A stretch of DNA of 64,000 bases from Nocardia colli (GTDB lineage Bacteria; Actinomycetota; Actinomycetes; Mycobacteriales; Mycobacteriaceae): the NCBI RefSeq assembly GCF_008704205.1, contig NZ_VXLC01000019.1, forward strand, positions 1-64,000. The letters are read 5' to 3'. A model generated the notes under the pieces. The model saw nothing but the letters and a program-made list of their open reading frames with translations, had not been told where the DNA came from and searched no databases. Every line of letters begins with the position of its first letter. Positions within the stretch are counted from its first letter, which is position 1. Below are positions 34,615 to 43,291 of the stretch, piece after piece. The position numbers and the translations under genes were made by a program.

Positions 34615-35094
34615 TCAGTTGACCGCGACGGGCTCGGCGCCGGTCGCCGCGACCAACTCCTGGAAGGTGGTCGGGAAGACCGTGTGCGGATGTCCGGCCG
34701 CGGCCCAGATCTCCGCCTGATCGGCCAGCGTTTCGTCGATCAACGTCCGGATCGGCGCGGGATGCCCGAGCGGGGCGACACCGCCGATGGCCTGGCCGGT
34801 GTGCGTGCGGACGAACTCGGCACTGGCGCGCGACAGCTCGGCGAGGCCGAGCTGCGCGGCGACCTTGCCCGTGTCCACCCGGTGCGCGCCGCTGGTGAGG
34901 ACCAGCAGCGGCGCGCCCTCGGCGTCGAAGACGAGGCTGTTGGCGATCGCGGCCACCGGGCAGCCGAGTTGTTCGGCCGCGGCGATTGCCGTCGGGGCGG
35001 TCTCCGGGAGGACCCGGACCCGCGGGGTGACCCCGGCGGCGCGCAGGGCGGCTTCGACGGCGAGCACGGTCGGCCGCTGGGAGATGTCGTCCAT
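34615..35094 (-). CDS. YbaK/EbsC family (aminoacyl-tRNA deacylase)
   Basis: 159 aa. Editing-domain fold: TAIAAAEQLGCPVAAIANSLVF, PLLVLTSGAHRVDTGKVAA with the catalytic-region Lys near residue 84, TGQAIGGVAPLGHP and TLIDETLADQAEIWAAAG. Members clear mischarged tRNAs, mostly Cys-tRNA(Pro), in trans. Stand-alone gene. Confidence 0.88.
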   Translation of the reverse strand: MDDISQRPTVLAVEAALRAAGVTPRVRVLPETAPTAIAAAEQLGCPVAAIANSLVFDAEGAPLLVLTSGAHRVDTGKVAAQLGLAELSRASAEFVRTHTGQAIGGVAPLGHPAPIRTLIDETLADQAEIWAAAGHPHTVFPTTFQELVAATGAEPVAVN

Positions 35095-35144
35095 GGCCGC
35101 GATCCTAAACCGCGGTCATCGGTGCGAGCCCGCGATTTTCCGGC

Positions 35145-36173
35145 CTAGCCTTCGTTGATCTCCAGCCGATCGAGATGCACGGGGAGCAGGGCGCGCAGCA
35201 CCTCGCCCGGCGCCCCGATCTGGCCCGCGGTGAGAAGTCCGGAGTAGGTCCCGGACGTGATGTGCGCCAGCGCTTCTACCACGATCGGTGCGCTGACCGC
35301 GTAGATGTCGCGGCCGGCGACGACGGCGCGGCGCTCGGTGAAGCCGGATCGGATCACCACCTCGATCAGGAATTGCTGGGCCGAGCGGCCGAGTTCGTCG
35401 GCGGGTTGCGCGGCGAGGTCGTCGGTGGAGGCGAGGTCGGCCAGCGGGGCCGTGGTCATATAGGTATGCAGGGCAGCGGTTTTCACGTGGCGGGGGATGG
35501 TGACGCTGTCCGCGGTGGTGAAATCGCCTACGACAGTTTGTTTTCCGAACGGGGCCGGGAAGGTCCAGTCGGTGATCGGCGCCTCGTCGTCGCGCAGGGC
35601 GAGTTCGCCGTCGGTGTAGACGAGTCGCTTTCCGTTGCGGCGGCCGCGAGAGGCGCGGCCCGCCGCCCGGGTGCCCTCGGTGGGGATCCAGCTGTCGAGG
35701 GCGAAGGCGAGATGGATTTCGTCCGCCATCGCGAGGTCGGCCAGGGCGGCGGTAGCGAGGAGGTCGCCGAGACCGCCGTAGAAGGCGACGGCGGGCGCGA
35801 TGATGATGCCCGCGTCTGCCGCTTGATCTTGGTATGTGGCAACGGTTTTCGCGACGACCTCGACCTCGGCGGAGACATCGAGGTAGTGGATGCGCGCGCG
35901 GAGTGCGGCTTCGACGAGCGGCGACACGGTGTCACCGAACGGTCCGGCCGCATTGATCACCGCGACGCTGTCCGCGACAGCGCGATCCAGGGCTTCGGGG
36001 TCATCGACCGCGGCCGGGCGGACCGTCGCTCCCGGATAGTCGGCGGCAACCTCGTGTAGCCGAGATGTGTTGCGGCCGGACAGAATCGGCGTCCAGCCGC
36101 GACGGGCCAGCTCGGCCACGATGAAGCGGCCGGTATGGCCGTAGGCGCCGTAAACGGTCACGGTCGGCGGCAT
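35145..36173 (-). CDS. Saccharopine dehydrogenase-like NAD(P)-binding protein
   Basis: 342 aa. Rossmann start VTVYGAYGHTGRFIVAELARRGW (residues 5-27; GxxGxxG-type), AGPFGDTVSPLVEAALRARIHYLDVSAE near 97, and AVAFYGGLGDLLA near 148. This is the saccharopine-reductase/trans-enoyl-reductase-like family common in actinobacteria, often acting on lipids. GAGGAGAATCCC precedes the ATG. Confidence 0.85.
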   Translation of the reverse strand: MPPTVTVYGAYGHTGRFIVAELARRGWTPILSGRNTSRLHEVAADYPGATVRPAAVDDPEALDRAVADSVAVINAAGPFGDTVSPLVEAALRARIHYLDVSAEVEVVAKTVATYQDQAADAGIIIAPAVAFYGGLGDLLATAALADLAMADEIHLAFALDSWIPTEGTRAAGRASRGRRNGKRLVYTDGELALRDDEAPITDWTFPAPFGKQTVVGDFTTADSVTIPRHVKTAALHTYMTTAPLADLASTDDLAAQPADELGRSAQQFLIEVVIRSGFTERRAVVAGRDIYAVSAPIVVEALAHITSGTYSGLLTAGQIGAPGEVLRALLPVHLDRLEINEG

Positions 36174-36241
36174 GGGATTCTCCTCGACGTTCGATGATGT
36201 CGAGTCCAGCCAACGCCCGCGGCCCGCGCGGCATTCCCAGG

Positions 36242-36628
36242 TCAGCCCGCGGCGACGACCTCGATCTCGACCAGCCAGTCGTTGTCCAGGGTCTGCACCA
36301 CGATCGCGGTGGTCGGCACGGCGCGCCCGCCCAGCGCCGCCACCCGGGCCGCGGCGTTCGCCTCGGCGTCGGAGGCGTCGCGCAGATAGCTGGTGAGCCG
36401 GACGATGTTGTCGACGGTCATATTCGCCGACGCGAGGATGGCTCGCAGGTTCGACCAGATCCGTTCGAGTTGTTCGGTCAGGGTCGCGGCCGGCTTGCCG
36501 TCCGGATCGAGACCCATTGTGCCCGAGACGAATAGCAGTCGTTCGGCGCCTCGGACCTCCATCGCGTGCACATAGTCGTCGGTGGCGGCGTAGACGCCTT
36601 CGGTCGGATTGCGCTGTAGGAGCTCCAC
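36242..36628 (-). CDS. RidA family protein (Rid/YjgF enamine deaminase type)
   Basis: 128 aa trimeric Rid fold: LLQRNPTEGVYAATDDYVHAMEV, LLFVSGTMGLDPDGKPA, EQLERIWSNLRAILASANMTVDNIVRLTSYL and RAVPTTAIVVQTLDNDWLVEIEVVA. RidA uses a conserved Arg near residue 105 to hydrolyse reactive enamines; here that position falls in an altered segment (GGRAVPTTA), so a non-RidA Rid subgroup is possible. GTG 36628 has GGAG just upstream. Divergent from the vWA gene. Confidence 0.85.
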   Translation of the reverse strand: MELLQRNPTEGVYAATDDYVHAMEVRGAERLLFVSGTMGLDPDGKPAATLTEQLERIWSNLRAILASANMTVDNIVRLTSYLRDASDAEANAAARVAALGGRAVPTTAIVVQTLDNDWLVEIEVVAAG

Positions 36629-36671
36629 CGCTCCGATCTTGCCAGGGAACGGGTTTTGCCGAGGGAGTTCC

Positions 36672-36706
36672 TTGACGGTCGGAGTTTTAGTCGCATACAC
36701 TAAAAC
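36672..36706 (+). promoter_or_regulatory. Promoter covered by a palindrome: candidate NrtR-like operator
   Basis: TTGACG (36672-36677) and TACACT (36696-36701) form a promoter with an 18-bp spacer. GTTTTAGT (36684-36691) and ACTAAAAC (36699-36706) are a perfect 8-bp inverted repeat with a 7-bp spacer overlying the -10. TTAGT..ACTAA half-sites resemble those of NrtR-type NUDIX repressors; such a protein is encoded by the third gene of this unit. Confidence 0.72.
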
Positions 36707-36730
36707 CAGTTCACGAGAGGAAGTGATCAC

Positions 36731-37678
36731 ATGGGATACGGAAATTGGGACGACACCGCCTACCGGGCGGCGAAGACCTTCCGGGCCAGCCGTGGCCTCG
36801 ACGATTTCGGCTACACCGCCGAGCTGCAGGCGGTGCCGTACGAAGACTGGCAGGCGCACCCGACCCTCGATCCGCTGGGGGTTGACGTGCGCGAATGCCG
36901 AGATTCGGCCGACCACGGCAACTCGCTGCCCATCGCGGTGCTGTTCGACGTCACCGGTTCGATGGGGCGGGTGCCGCGGATCATGCAGCAGAAGCTGGGC
37001 AAGCTGCACGGGCTGTTGCAGCGCAAGGGATATGCGGACGATCCGCAGATCCTGTTCGGCGCCATCGGCGATGCCGACACCGACCGAGTTCCGTTGCAGG
37101 TCGGGCAGTTCGAGTCGGACAACCGGATGGACGAGCAGCTGCGCGCCATCCTGCTCGAAGGCGGCGGAGGCGGGCAGAAGTCCGAAAGTTATGAACTGGC
37201 TGCCTATTTCATGGCGACCCACATCGTCACCGACGCGTGGGAGAAGCGGAACAAGAAGGGCTACCTGTTCCTGATCGGCGACGAGCTGAACAAGCCGAAG
37301 CTCGCCTCGCGGCACATCCGCAGTGTCATCGGTGATCCGGTGCGCCGGGATGTTTCGGTGGAGTCGATCTACCGCGAGCTCGCCGAACGCTGGAACATCT
37401 ACTACATCCTGCCGAACCAGTCGAGCTACTACGACGATCCGGAGATCGCCGATCACTGGCGCGATCTGCTGGGGCAGAGCTTTCTGAAGCTCGACGATCC
37501 GGCCGCTGTGTGCGAACTCATTGCGCTGACAGTCGGTTTGGCGGAGGGGCGGGTGGACGTGGATGCCGGGCTCGCGGATCTGCGCGATGTGGGGTCGGCG
37601 GCCGAGGCGAACTCCGTGGGGAAGGCGTTGGGGGTCAAGAGCCGGCGGATGCGGGCCCTGCCCAGTGGTCGCAGCTGA
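36731..37678 (+). CDS. vWA-domain protein of a vWA-PurA-like-NUDIX unit
   Basis: 315 aa cytoplasmic protein. The von Willebrand A fold begins near residue 66, and IAVLFDVTGSMGRVP carries the metal site DxTxS (D73, T75, S77). Later parts ILFGAIGDADTDR, LLEGGGGGQKSESYELAAYFMA and GYLFLIGDELN keep a vWA topology with a possible second metal Asp. The N-terminal 60 residues (WDDTAYRAAKTFRASRG) are peculiar to this group. No TM or signal. GAGAGGAAG precedes ATG 36731. First gene of the operon; function unknown, possibly a regulatory adaptor. Confidence 0.8.
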   Translation: MGYGNWDDTAYRAAKTFRASRGLDDFGYTAELQAVPYEDWQAHPTLDPLGVDVRECRDSADHGNSLPIAVLFDVTGSMGRVPRIMQQKLGKLHGLLQRKGYADDPQILFGAIGDADTDRVPLQVGQFESDNRMDEQLRAILLEGGGGGQKSESYELAAYFMATHIVTDAWEKRNKKGYLFLIGDELNKPKLASRHIRSVIGDPVRRDVSVESIYRELAERWNIYYILPNQSSYYDDPEIADHWRDLLGQSFLKLDDPAAVCELIALTVGLAEGRVDVDAGLADLRDVGSAAEANSVGKALGVKSRRMRALPSGRS

Positions 37679-37790
37679 CCATGCCGTTGCTGTCGGTCTC
37701 GGGCAAAGCTGCCGGGGAGGGCGGTTGAACCGGCGGCCTGCATCTGCGGGTGCGATAGCTGGAGTTGATTGAGATAGGAAGGAGCGCATC

Positions 37791-39047
37791 GTGTTTCGGT
37801 CGCACATCGTGGTAGTCGATCTCGGCTTCGGGGATGCCGGGAAGGGCGCGACGGTCGATTGGCTGTGCTCCGCGGACGCGGGGCTGGATGTCTCGGCCGT
37901 GGTGCGGTTCAACGGCGGTGCGCAGGCGGCGCACAACGTGATCGCCGACGGCCGGCATCACACCTTCGCGCAGTTCGGGTCGGGGACCTTTTCCGGTGTG
38001 CCGACGCTGCTTTCACGGCATGTGCTGGTCGAGCCGATCGCGCTGGCGGGGGAGGCTCGGCAGCTGGCCGTGCTCGGGGTGCCGGATCCGTTGGCGCTGT
38101 TGCACATCGACGGCAGGGCGTTGCTCACCACACCGATCCACATCGCCGCGAACCGTGCCCGCGAGGACGCGAGGGGTTCCTCGCGGCACGGTTCCTGTGG
38201 ACGGGGGATCGGTGAGACGGCGTGGTACGCGCTGGAACACGATGCGCCGACCGTGGCGGATTGCCTGCGCCCCAAGGTTCTTCGGGACAAGCTCCAGGCG
38301 CTCGCCGCTCACTACGGTGCGCTGATCGCCCCGAGCGAGCACCGCTATGAGCCGATCGACGTCCTGATCGACATGTACCAGGAGTTCGCCGCCGCCGTCC
38401 GCATCGTCGGCGGCGAGCAGCTCGCCCGGTTCGCCCGGCGCGGTCGCCTGGTTTTCGAAGGTGCCCAAGGGGTTCTGCTCGACGAATGGCGCGGCTTCCA
38501 TCCGCACACCACCTGGTCCACCGTGGAACCGCGCAACGCCCGCGCCATGCTCGCCGAAATCGGCACGGCCGGTTACGTTCTCGGCGTCACCCGCACCTAC
38601 ATGACCCGCCACGGCGCAGGCCCGCTACCCACCGAGGACCCCGACCTCACCTACCCGGAGCCACACAACACCACCGGCCGCTACCAAGGCGACTTCCGCC
38701 TCGGCCACCTGGACCCGATCCTCCTGCGCTACGCCATCGCCGCCGCCGGCGGCATCGACGGCCTGGCCCTGACCCACCTGGACACTCCCGGAACGCACTA
38801 CGCGGCAACGGGATACGCCACCGACGAAGGCGTGATCGATCACCTGTCACCGGGCACTTGGCAGGACCTAGACCACCAGCAACGCCTCACCGACCTACTG
38901 ACCACCGCCCGCCCGATCCTCACCGAAATGCCGGACGACGTGCCCCCATGGCTGGCACAAACACTCGACACACCAGTTGTCCTGACCTCGAACGGCCCCA
39001 CCCGAACCCACCGCACACCGACCAGCACTGCCGCCGCCGTCGCGTGA
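37791..39047 (+). CDS. Adenylosuccinate synthetase-like protein (PurA paralogue)
   Basis: 418 aa. The PurA fold is clear: VVVDLGFGDAGKG (residues 7-19) keeps the catalytic Asp (D15) and the P-loop GKG but has Ala for the Glu of GDEGKG; FNGGAQAAHN keeps the second catalytic residue (H48); GSCGRGIGE (134-142) and FEGAQGVLLDE are conserved. The aspartate/IMP region differs: NTTGRYQGDFRLGHLD replaces TTGRRRRTGWLD, and THLD replaces the GTP-specifying TKLD. It is thus probably a ligase on another nucleotide, not housekeeping PurA. GTG 37791 follows AGGAAGGAG. Third-gene start overlaps its stop. Confidence 0.82.
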   Translation: MFRSHIVVVDLGFGDAGKGATVDWLCSADAGLDVSAVVRFNGGAQAAHNVIADGRHHTFAQFGSGTFSGVPTLLSRHVLVEPIALAGEARQLAVLGVPDPLALLHIDGRALLTTPIHIAANRAREDARGSSRHGSCGRGIGETAWYALEHDAPTVADCLRPKVLRDKLQALAAHYGALIAPSEHRYEPIDVLIDMYQEFAAAVRIVGGEQLARFARRGRLVFEGAQGVLLDEWRGFHPHTTWSTVEPRNARAMLAEIGTAGYVLGVTRTYMTRHGAGPLPTEDPDLTYPEPHNTTGRYQGDFRLGHLDPILLRYAIAAAGGIDGLALTHLDTPGTHYAATGYATDEGVIDHLSPGTWQDLDHQQRLTDLLTTARPILTEMPDDVPPWLAQTLDTPVVLTSNGPTRTHRTPTSTAAAVA

Positions 39048-39766
39048 GGCGTCTGTTGCTCCTGACCATCGCTGATGGGCAACCCATCGAGGGCACCGGT
39101 GCGCGACCGGACCGGCCGGGTGCGGCAGGATTGGTGCGCGTGGAGCAATCCGTTGTGTCGGTGGATGTGGTGGCGTTGCGGTTCTGGGGCGACGACGCCG
39201 GAGTGAGCGTGGGGATCGCGCCGCGCGCGATGGCGCCGTTCACCGGGCAGTTGGCGCTGCCGGGGGTGCTGCTCGGGCGCGGGGAGCGGCTGGTGGGGGC
39301 GGCGCGGCGGGCGGTGCATACGAAACTCGGGGTGCCGGAGGCGGCGATCGGTGCGGTGGGTCAGCTGGTGACCTTCGACGAACCCAATCGCGATCCGCGC
39401 GGACCGACGCTGTCGATCGCGATGTGGGCGGTGGTCGGCCCGCACGAAGGACCCGCGCACTGGGTCGGTTTCGACGAGGTCCCCGAGCTGGCGTTCGACC
39501 ACAACCGCATCATCGATGCATCCCGCGGCCTGCTCACCGGACTGCTCTGGAAGGACCTCGCCTTCACCCAGGCCCTGCTCGGCGACGAATTCCCCGCCAC
39601 CAGAGCAGTCGCAGCCACAACAACCCTCGCAGGCACCCGCCCCGACCCCGCCAACCTCAACCGCACCCTCGCCGCCCTCCCCGGCCTGACCCGCACCACC
39701 GAACGCCGCCGCGTCAAAGCCACCGGCAGACCCGCCGCAGTATGGGCTTTCGGCGCGGACGACTAG
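39044..39766 (+). CDS. NrtR-like regulator: degenerate NUDIX domain plus winged helix
   Basis: 240 aa from GTG 39044, which overlaps the previous stop (GTGA); GTG 39134 or 39140 are alternatives. A NUDIX fold (about 36-165) has lost catalysis: where active enzymes have RExxEE, residues 89-94 read RAVHTK. The C-terminal DPANLNRTLAALPGL and GRPAAVWAF match the winged helix of NrtR (DxxNFxRK and GRPaxLYxF). NrtR proteins sense ADP-ribose or related nucleotides and repress NAD genes. It probably binds the palindrome before the vWA gene and so regulates its own operon. Confidence 0.82.
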   Translation: MRRLLLLTIADGQPIEGTGARPDRPGAAGLVRVEQSVVSVDVVALRFWGDDAGVSVGIAPRAMAPFTGQLALPGVLLGRGERLVGAARRAVHTKLGVPEAAIGAVGQLVTFDEPNRDPRGPTLSIAMWAVVGPHEGPAHWVGFDEVPELAFDHNRIIDASRGLLTGLLWKDLAFTQALLGDEFPATRAVAATTTLAGTRPDPANLNRTLAALPGLTRTTERRRVKATGRPAAVWAFGADD

Positions 39767-39799
39767 CCGAAAAGTACTGCGCGACAGCGTCATTTATCG

Positions 39800-39836
39800 A
39801 GGCCGCACCCGCAGCGTTATGGCACGGGTGCGGCCT
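39800..39836. terminator. Bidirectional terminator after the NrtR-like gene
   Basis: Perfect 12-bp stem AGGCCGCACCCG / CGGGTGCGGCCT with a 13-nt loop between converging genes. Confidence 0.8.
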
Positions 39837-39847
39837 AGGGCAGTGGG

Positions 39848-40699
39848 TCAGTGGGTGAGGAGGGATTGGACGGTGCCGAAGTCGAGGGCGGGTTCCAGGG
39901 ACGTGTAGGTGCCGTGTTCGAGGAGTTCGGTGGTTGCGGTTTCGGCGAGTTTGTAGGCGGCTTGGGCTACCGCGGAGCCGACGCTTACTCGGCGGACGCC
40001 GGTTGCGGCGAGGTCGGCGACGGAAGGGGCGCCGGCGCCGGCCATCACGTTGATCGGCAGCGGGGACTTGCCGGCCAGGTCGGTGAGGGTGGGGAGGTCG
40101 AGGAGGCCGGGGACGAAGAGGCTGTCGGCGCCGGCCTCGGCGTAGGCGGCGGCTCGGGTGAGGACGTCGTCGAAGCGGTCTTCCGGTGCGCCGATGCCGA
40201 ACAGGTAGACGTCGGTGCGGGCGTTGATCACCAGTTCGGGCAGGCCGGCCTCGTGTGCGGCGGTGCGGGCCGCGCGCAAGCGGTCGGCCTGGGCGGCGGT
40301 GTCGAACAGGGGGCCGCCCGGGACGGTGGAGTCTTCGAGGTTCACGCCGACGGCGCCGGCGGTGATCGCGGCGACGACGGTGGTGGCGACATCTTCCGGT
40401 GTGGCGCCGTAGCCGCCTTCGATGTCCGCCGTCACGGGCACATCGACGACGGCGGCGATCCGGCGGATGACGCCGATCGCGTCCTCCCTGGTGAGCTGCT
40501 CCCCGTCACCAGTGCCGAGCGACCAGGCAACGGCCGCGCTCGTCGTCGCGATCGCGGGTGCGCCCGCCGCCGCGATCACCGCCGCACTGACCGCGTCCCA
40601 CGCGTTCGGCAACACGAAGATGCCTTGTTTGTGCAGTGCCCGGAAGGCGGCTGCCGCGGCGCGCTGGGTGTCGGTGATGGGCTGGCTGTCCTGTGCCAC
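39848..40699 (-). CDS. Isocitrate lyase/PEP mutase family protein
   Basis: 283 aa TIM-barrel enzyme. FVLPNAWDAVSAAVIAAAGAPAIATTSAAVAWSLG near residue 28, VTADIEGGYG near 89 (metal-binding Asp), GVNLEDSTV near 118, and VINARTDVYLFG near 157. The PEP-mutase active-site Cys of isocitrate lyase (KKCGH) is absent, as in the small carboxyPEP-mutase-like group. GTG 40699 with GAGGAG upstream. Substrate not predictable. Confidence 0.85.
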   Translation of the reverse strand: MAQDSQPITDTQRAAAAAFRALHKQGIFVLPNAWDAVSAAVIAAAGAPAIATTSAAVAWSLGTGDGEQLTREDAIGVIRRIAAVVDVPVTADIEGGYGATPEDVATTVVAAITAGAVGVNLEDSTVPGGPLFDTAAQADRLRAARTAAHEAGLPELVINARTDVYLFGIGAPEDRFDDVLTRAAAYAEAGADSLFVPGLLDLPTLTDLAGKSPLPINVMAGAGAPSVADLAATGVRRVSVGSAVAQAAYKLAETATTELLEHGTYTSLEPALDFGTVQSLLTH

Positions 40700-40859
40700 G
40701 GGGGCTCCTCGCGAGATTGTTCGATGACGGTAGTGATGAAGGTAACGTTGAAAACCTCGTCGGCCATCCCGATTTTCCGCCCGAATCCCGATGCGGGAGA
40801 ACGCTATCGCTCAGGTAGACGTTCTGGAACACGATCGCGATCTCTTCGAGCAGCACCAC

Positions 40860-41192
40860 TCAGCGTCGCGGCGCGTACATGATGATGGCGACTCCGACGA
40901 GGCATATCCCCGCGCCGAGATAGTCCCAGCGGTCGGGGTGGAACTTGTCGACGAGCATCCCCCAAGCGAGCGAGCCCGCGACGAACACGCCCCCGTAGGC
41001 CGCGAGGATGCGCCCGAAGTTCGGGTCCGGCTGGAAGGTGGCGACGAATCCGTACGCCCCGAGCGCCACGATGCCCGCCGCGATCCAGAGGATGCCGCGA
41101 TGCTCTCGCCAGCCCTGCCACACCAGCCAGGCCCCACCGATCTCGGCGACGGCGGCCAGGGCAAACAGCAGCAGGGAGCGGGCGACGGTCAT
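40860..41192 (-). CDS. YnfA family (UPF0060) small membrane protein
   Basis: 110 aa with four TM helices: SLLLFALAAVAEIGGAWLVWQ, ILWIAAGIVALGAYGFVA, FGRILAAYGGVFVAGSLAWGM and YLGAGICLVGVAIIMYAP. It has the SMR/drug-metabolite transporter topology; no substrate is proven for most members. ATG 41192 begins the homology; the longer ORF to 41318 is not needed. Confidence 0.88.
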   Translation of the reverse strand: MTVARSLLLFALAAVAEIGGAWLVWQGWREHRGILWIAAGIVALGAYGFVATFQPDPNFGRILAAYGGVFVAGSLAWGMLVDKFHPDRWDYLGAGICLVGVAIIMYAPRR

Positions 41193-41280
41193 GCAGTGAA
41201 GGTACCGACCTGGTCCGGCCCTACAACCCTTCGCCGCGCGGTGTCGCGTCTGCCCGACCGGGCATGAGCGGACAGTGCGC

Positions 41281-42033
41281 TCAGGCCGACTGCACCGGAA
41301 TGAGGTCGTAGACCGCATACGGCCGCCCGATCACCGGATACGAAACATTGCGCACCGGCACTCCACCTGCCGTACAACCGATTTCGGTCCCCCCATGCGC
41401 ATGCCCGTGCACCGCGAGCGACGCACGCCCCGCATCCACAGCATCACCGAGCGCATGGCAACCGAGCCCGGGAAAGATCTTCGGCGGCTCGCCGATCAGC
41501 GTGTCGACGACGGGGGAGAAGTGCATCAACGCGACGCGGATCTCGGTCTCCAGGGTGTCCAAGGCCTGACGCAGCAGCAACGCATCGAGCGGCCCTCGCC
41601 GCATCCGCGCCCGATGCTCTTCGGTTCCTTCATCGGGAGTCCCCGGATAGCCAGGGAATCCACCACTACCGCCCATCACACCGGCGATCCCGAGCTGAAT
41701 TCCGTTCAGCTCCAAGGTGATCGCGGTCCCTTCGAGCATGTGCACCCCGATACCGCTGAGCTGAGCCGAGATTCGGAACCCCAGCTTGTGATCATGATCG
41801 TGATTCCCGAGCACCGCGACGACCGGCACTGGCAGATCAGCGATTTCGGCGCAGAGCAGATCCGCCTCGGCCAACCTGCCGCCCTCGGTGAGATCCCCGG
41901 CCAGCAGCAGCACATCGGCATGCTCGTCCACCCGCAGCAGTTCGGGTCGAAACCGCCCCGCGACGGCATCGCGCATGTGCGTATCGGCGACGGCGGCGAT
42001 CCGGATGCTCGGCTGCGCGGACTCGGCTGGCAT
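41281..42033 (-). CDS. Metallophosphoesterase
   Basis: 250 aa calcineurin-like phosphoesterase. Metal-binding motifs in order: ADTHM (DxH), LAGDLTEGG (GDL), VLGNHDHDH (GNHD), and AVHGHAHGGTEIG (GHxH) near the end, with FSPVVDT between. ATG 42033 (MPAESAQP) is preferred to ATG 42051; neither has a strong ribosome site. Cytoplasmic, substrate unknown. Confidence 0.88.
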   Translation of the reverse strand: MPAESAQPSIRIAAVADTHMRDAVAGRFRPELLRVDEHADVLLLAGDLTEGGRLAEADLLCAEIADLPVPVVAVLGNHDHDHKLGFRISAQLSGIGVHMLEGTAITLELNGIQLGIAGVMGGSGGFPGYPGTPDEGTEEHRARMRRGPLDALLLRQALDTLETEIRVALMHFSPVVDTLIGEPPKIFPGLGCHALGDAVDAGRASLAVHGHAHGGTEIGCTAGGVPVRNVSYPVIGRPYAVYDLIPVQSA

Positions 42034-42247
42034 GGCGTCAGCCAGCCACATCGGCGCCGGGGTGTCAACCGCAATCTGCCGTTCACCCGCCCGCCACCCC
42101 GCCGTGAGCTGCTGACATAGCTTCTGGCTATCGAGAGTTCAGCCCGCGTTCAGCGAGGCAACCGGCGATGGCTCGACCGATGAAACGTCCATGAACAGTG
42201 CCGTGGCGGGCTTCCACCGGCCCGCCCGGCCCCGCATGGTTCGGACT

Positions 42248-43291
42248 ATGAGCGAGCGCGGCAAGCGAGCGAATCATCGGCATGGCGGGCGACGCGATGC
42301 GGGCGTCACCGGCCGTTCGGACGCAGCGCGATCGAGGACGAGCAGGCTCCGGTTCTTCTCGAAAGCGCTTGCCGTCATAGCTGTTACCGTCCTGCCCATG
42401 ACCGTTGCGGCAGGCGGCGCGCAGGCCGACACCCGCGTCGACAAGGTGGTCCTGATCGGCCTCGACGGCCTGATGTACGACAAGGTCCTCCAGGTCAAGG
42501 CGCCGAACCTGATGCGGCTCGGCGCCGAGGGCATGCTCAGCCGCTCCTCGATCGCCCCGCACATCACCATCTCCGGCCCGTCCTGGGCGACCGTGCTGAC
42601 CGGCGTCTGGGACCGCAAGCACGGCATCAAGGACAACAATTTCACCGCCGCCCCGTTCGCGAAGTACCCGACGGTCTTCACCCAGATCGAGCGCGCCGAC
42701 CCGGCCCGCAAGACCCACTCCATCGCCACCTGGGATCAGATCGCCACCATGTCCGGCAGCGGCGATCCCCGCGCCGACGTGGTCGTCTCCACCCCGCCGG
42801 TCCCCGACGACCCGGACGAGGCCAAGACCGACGCGGCCACCGCCACCGCCGTGGTCGCCGCGATCGGCAAGTTCGCCCCCGACTTCCTCTTCACCCACCT
42901 CGACCAGGTCGATCACGCGGGTCACAGCGACGGCGCGGCCTCCGACGAGTACCTCGACGCGGTCCGCCGCATCGACGAACAGGTCGGCCGCATCACCGCC
43001 GCCGTCGACGCCCGGGCCAAGGCCAACCCGGCCGAACGCTGGACCATCCTGGTCACCGCCGACCACGGCCACCGGCCCAAGGGCGGCCACGGCGGCCAAT
43101 CCCCGGACGAGACAACCAATTTCGTCATCGCCCGCGGACCCGACTTCAGCGCGGGCGATACCACCTCCCGCTACACCCTGGTCGACATCACCCCGACCAT
43201 CGTCGATCTGCTGCACGTCCCGGCCAGTCCGGACTTCGACGGCCAATCGATGATCAACCGGGAGCCGGCCTCGCCTTCCACCATCCGCTAG
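42248..43291 (+). CDS. Exported alkaline phosphatase family protein (nucleotide pyrophosphatase/phosphodiesterase-like)
   Basis: 347 aa from ATG 42248 (42191 and 42236 are alternatives, none with a good ribosome site). Signal peptide: basic RLRFFSK, hydrophobic ALAVIAVTVLPMTVAAGG, cleavage AQA. The mature part has VVLIGLDGLMYDK (metal Asp), HITISGPSWATVLTGV (Thr/Ser nucleophile), FLFTHLDQVDHAGH (metal Asp and His) and VTADHGHRPKGGHGG. This is the type I phosphodiesterase/AP superfamily; probably cleaves phosphoesters outside the cell. Confidence 0.88.
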   Translation: MSERGKRANHRHGGRRDAGVTGRSDAARSRTSRLRFFSKALAVIAVTVLPMTVAAGGAQADTRVDKVVLIGLDGLMYDKVLQVKAPNLMRLGAEGMLSRSSIAPHITISGPSWATVLTGVWDRKHGIKDNNFTAAPFAKYPTVFTQIERADPARKTHSIATWDQIATMSGSGDPRADVVVSTPPVPDDPDEAKTDAATATAVVAAIGKFAPDFLFTHLDQVDHAGHSDGAASDEYLDAVRRIDEQVGRITAAVDARAKANPAERWTILVTADHGHRPKGGHGGQSPDETTNFVIARGPDFSAGDTTSRYTLVDITPTIVDLLHVPASPDFDGQSMINREPASPSTIR

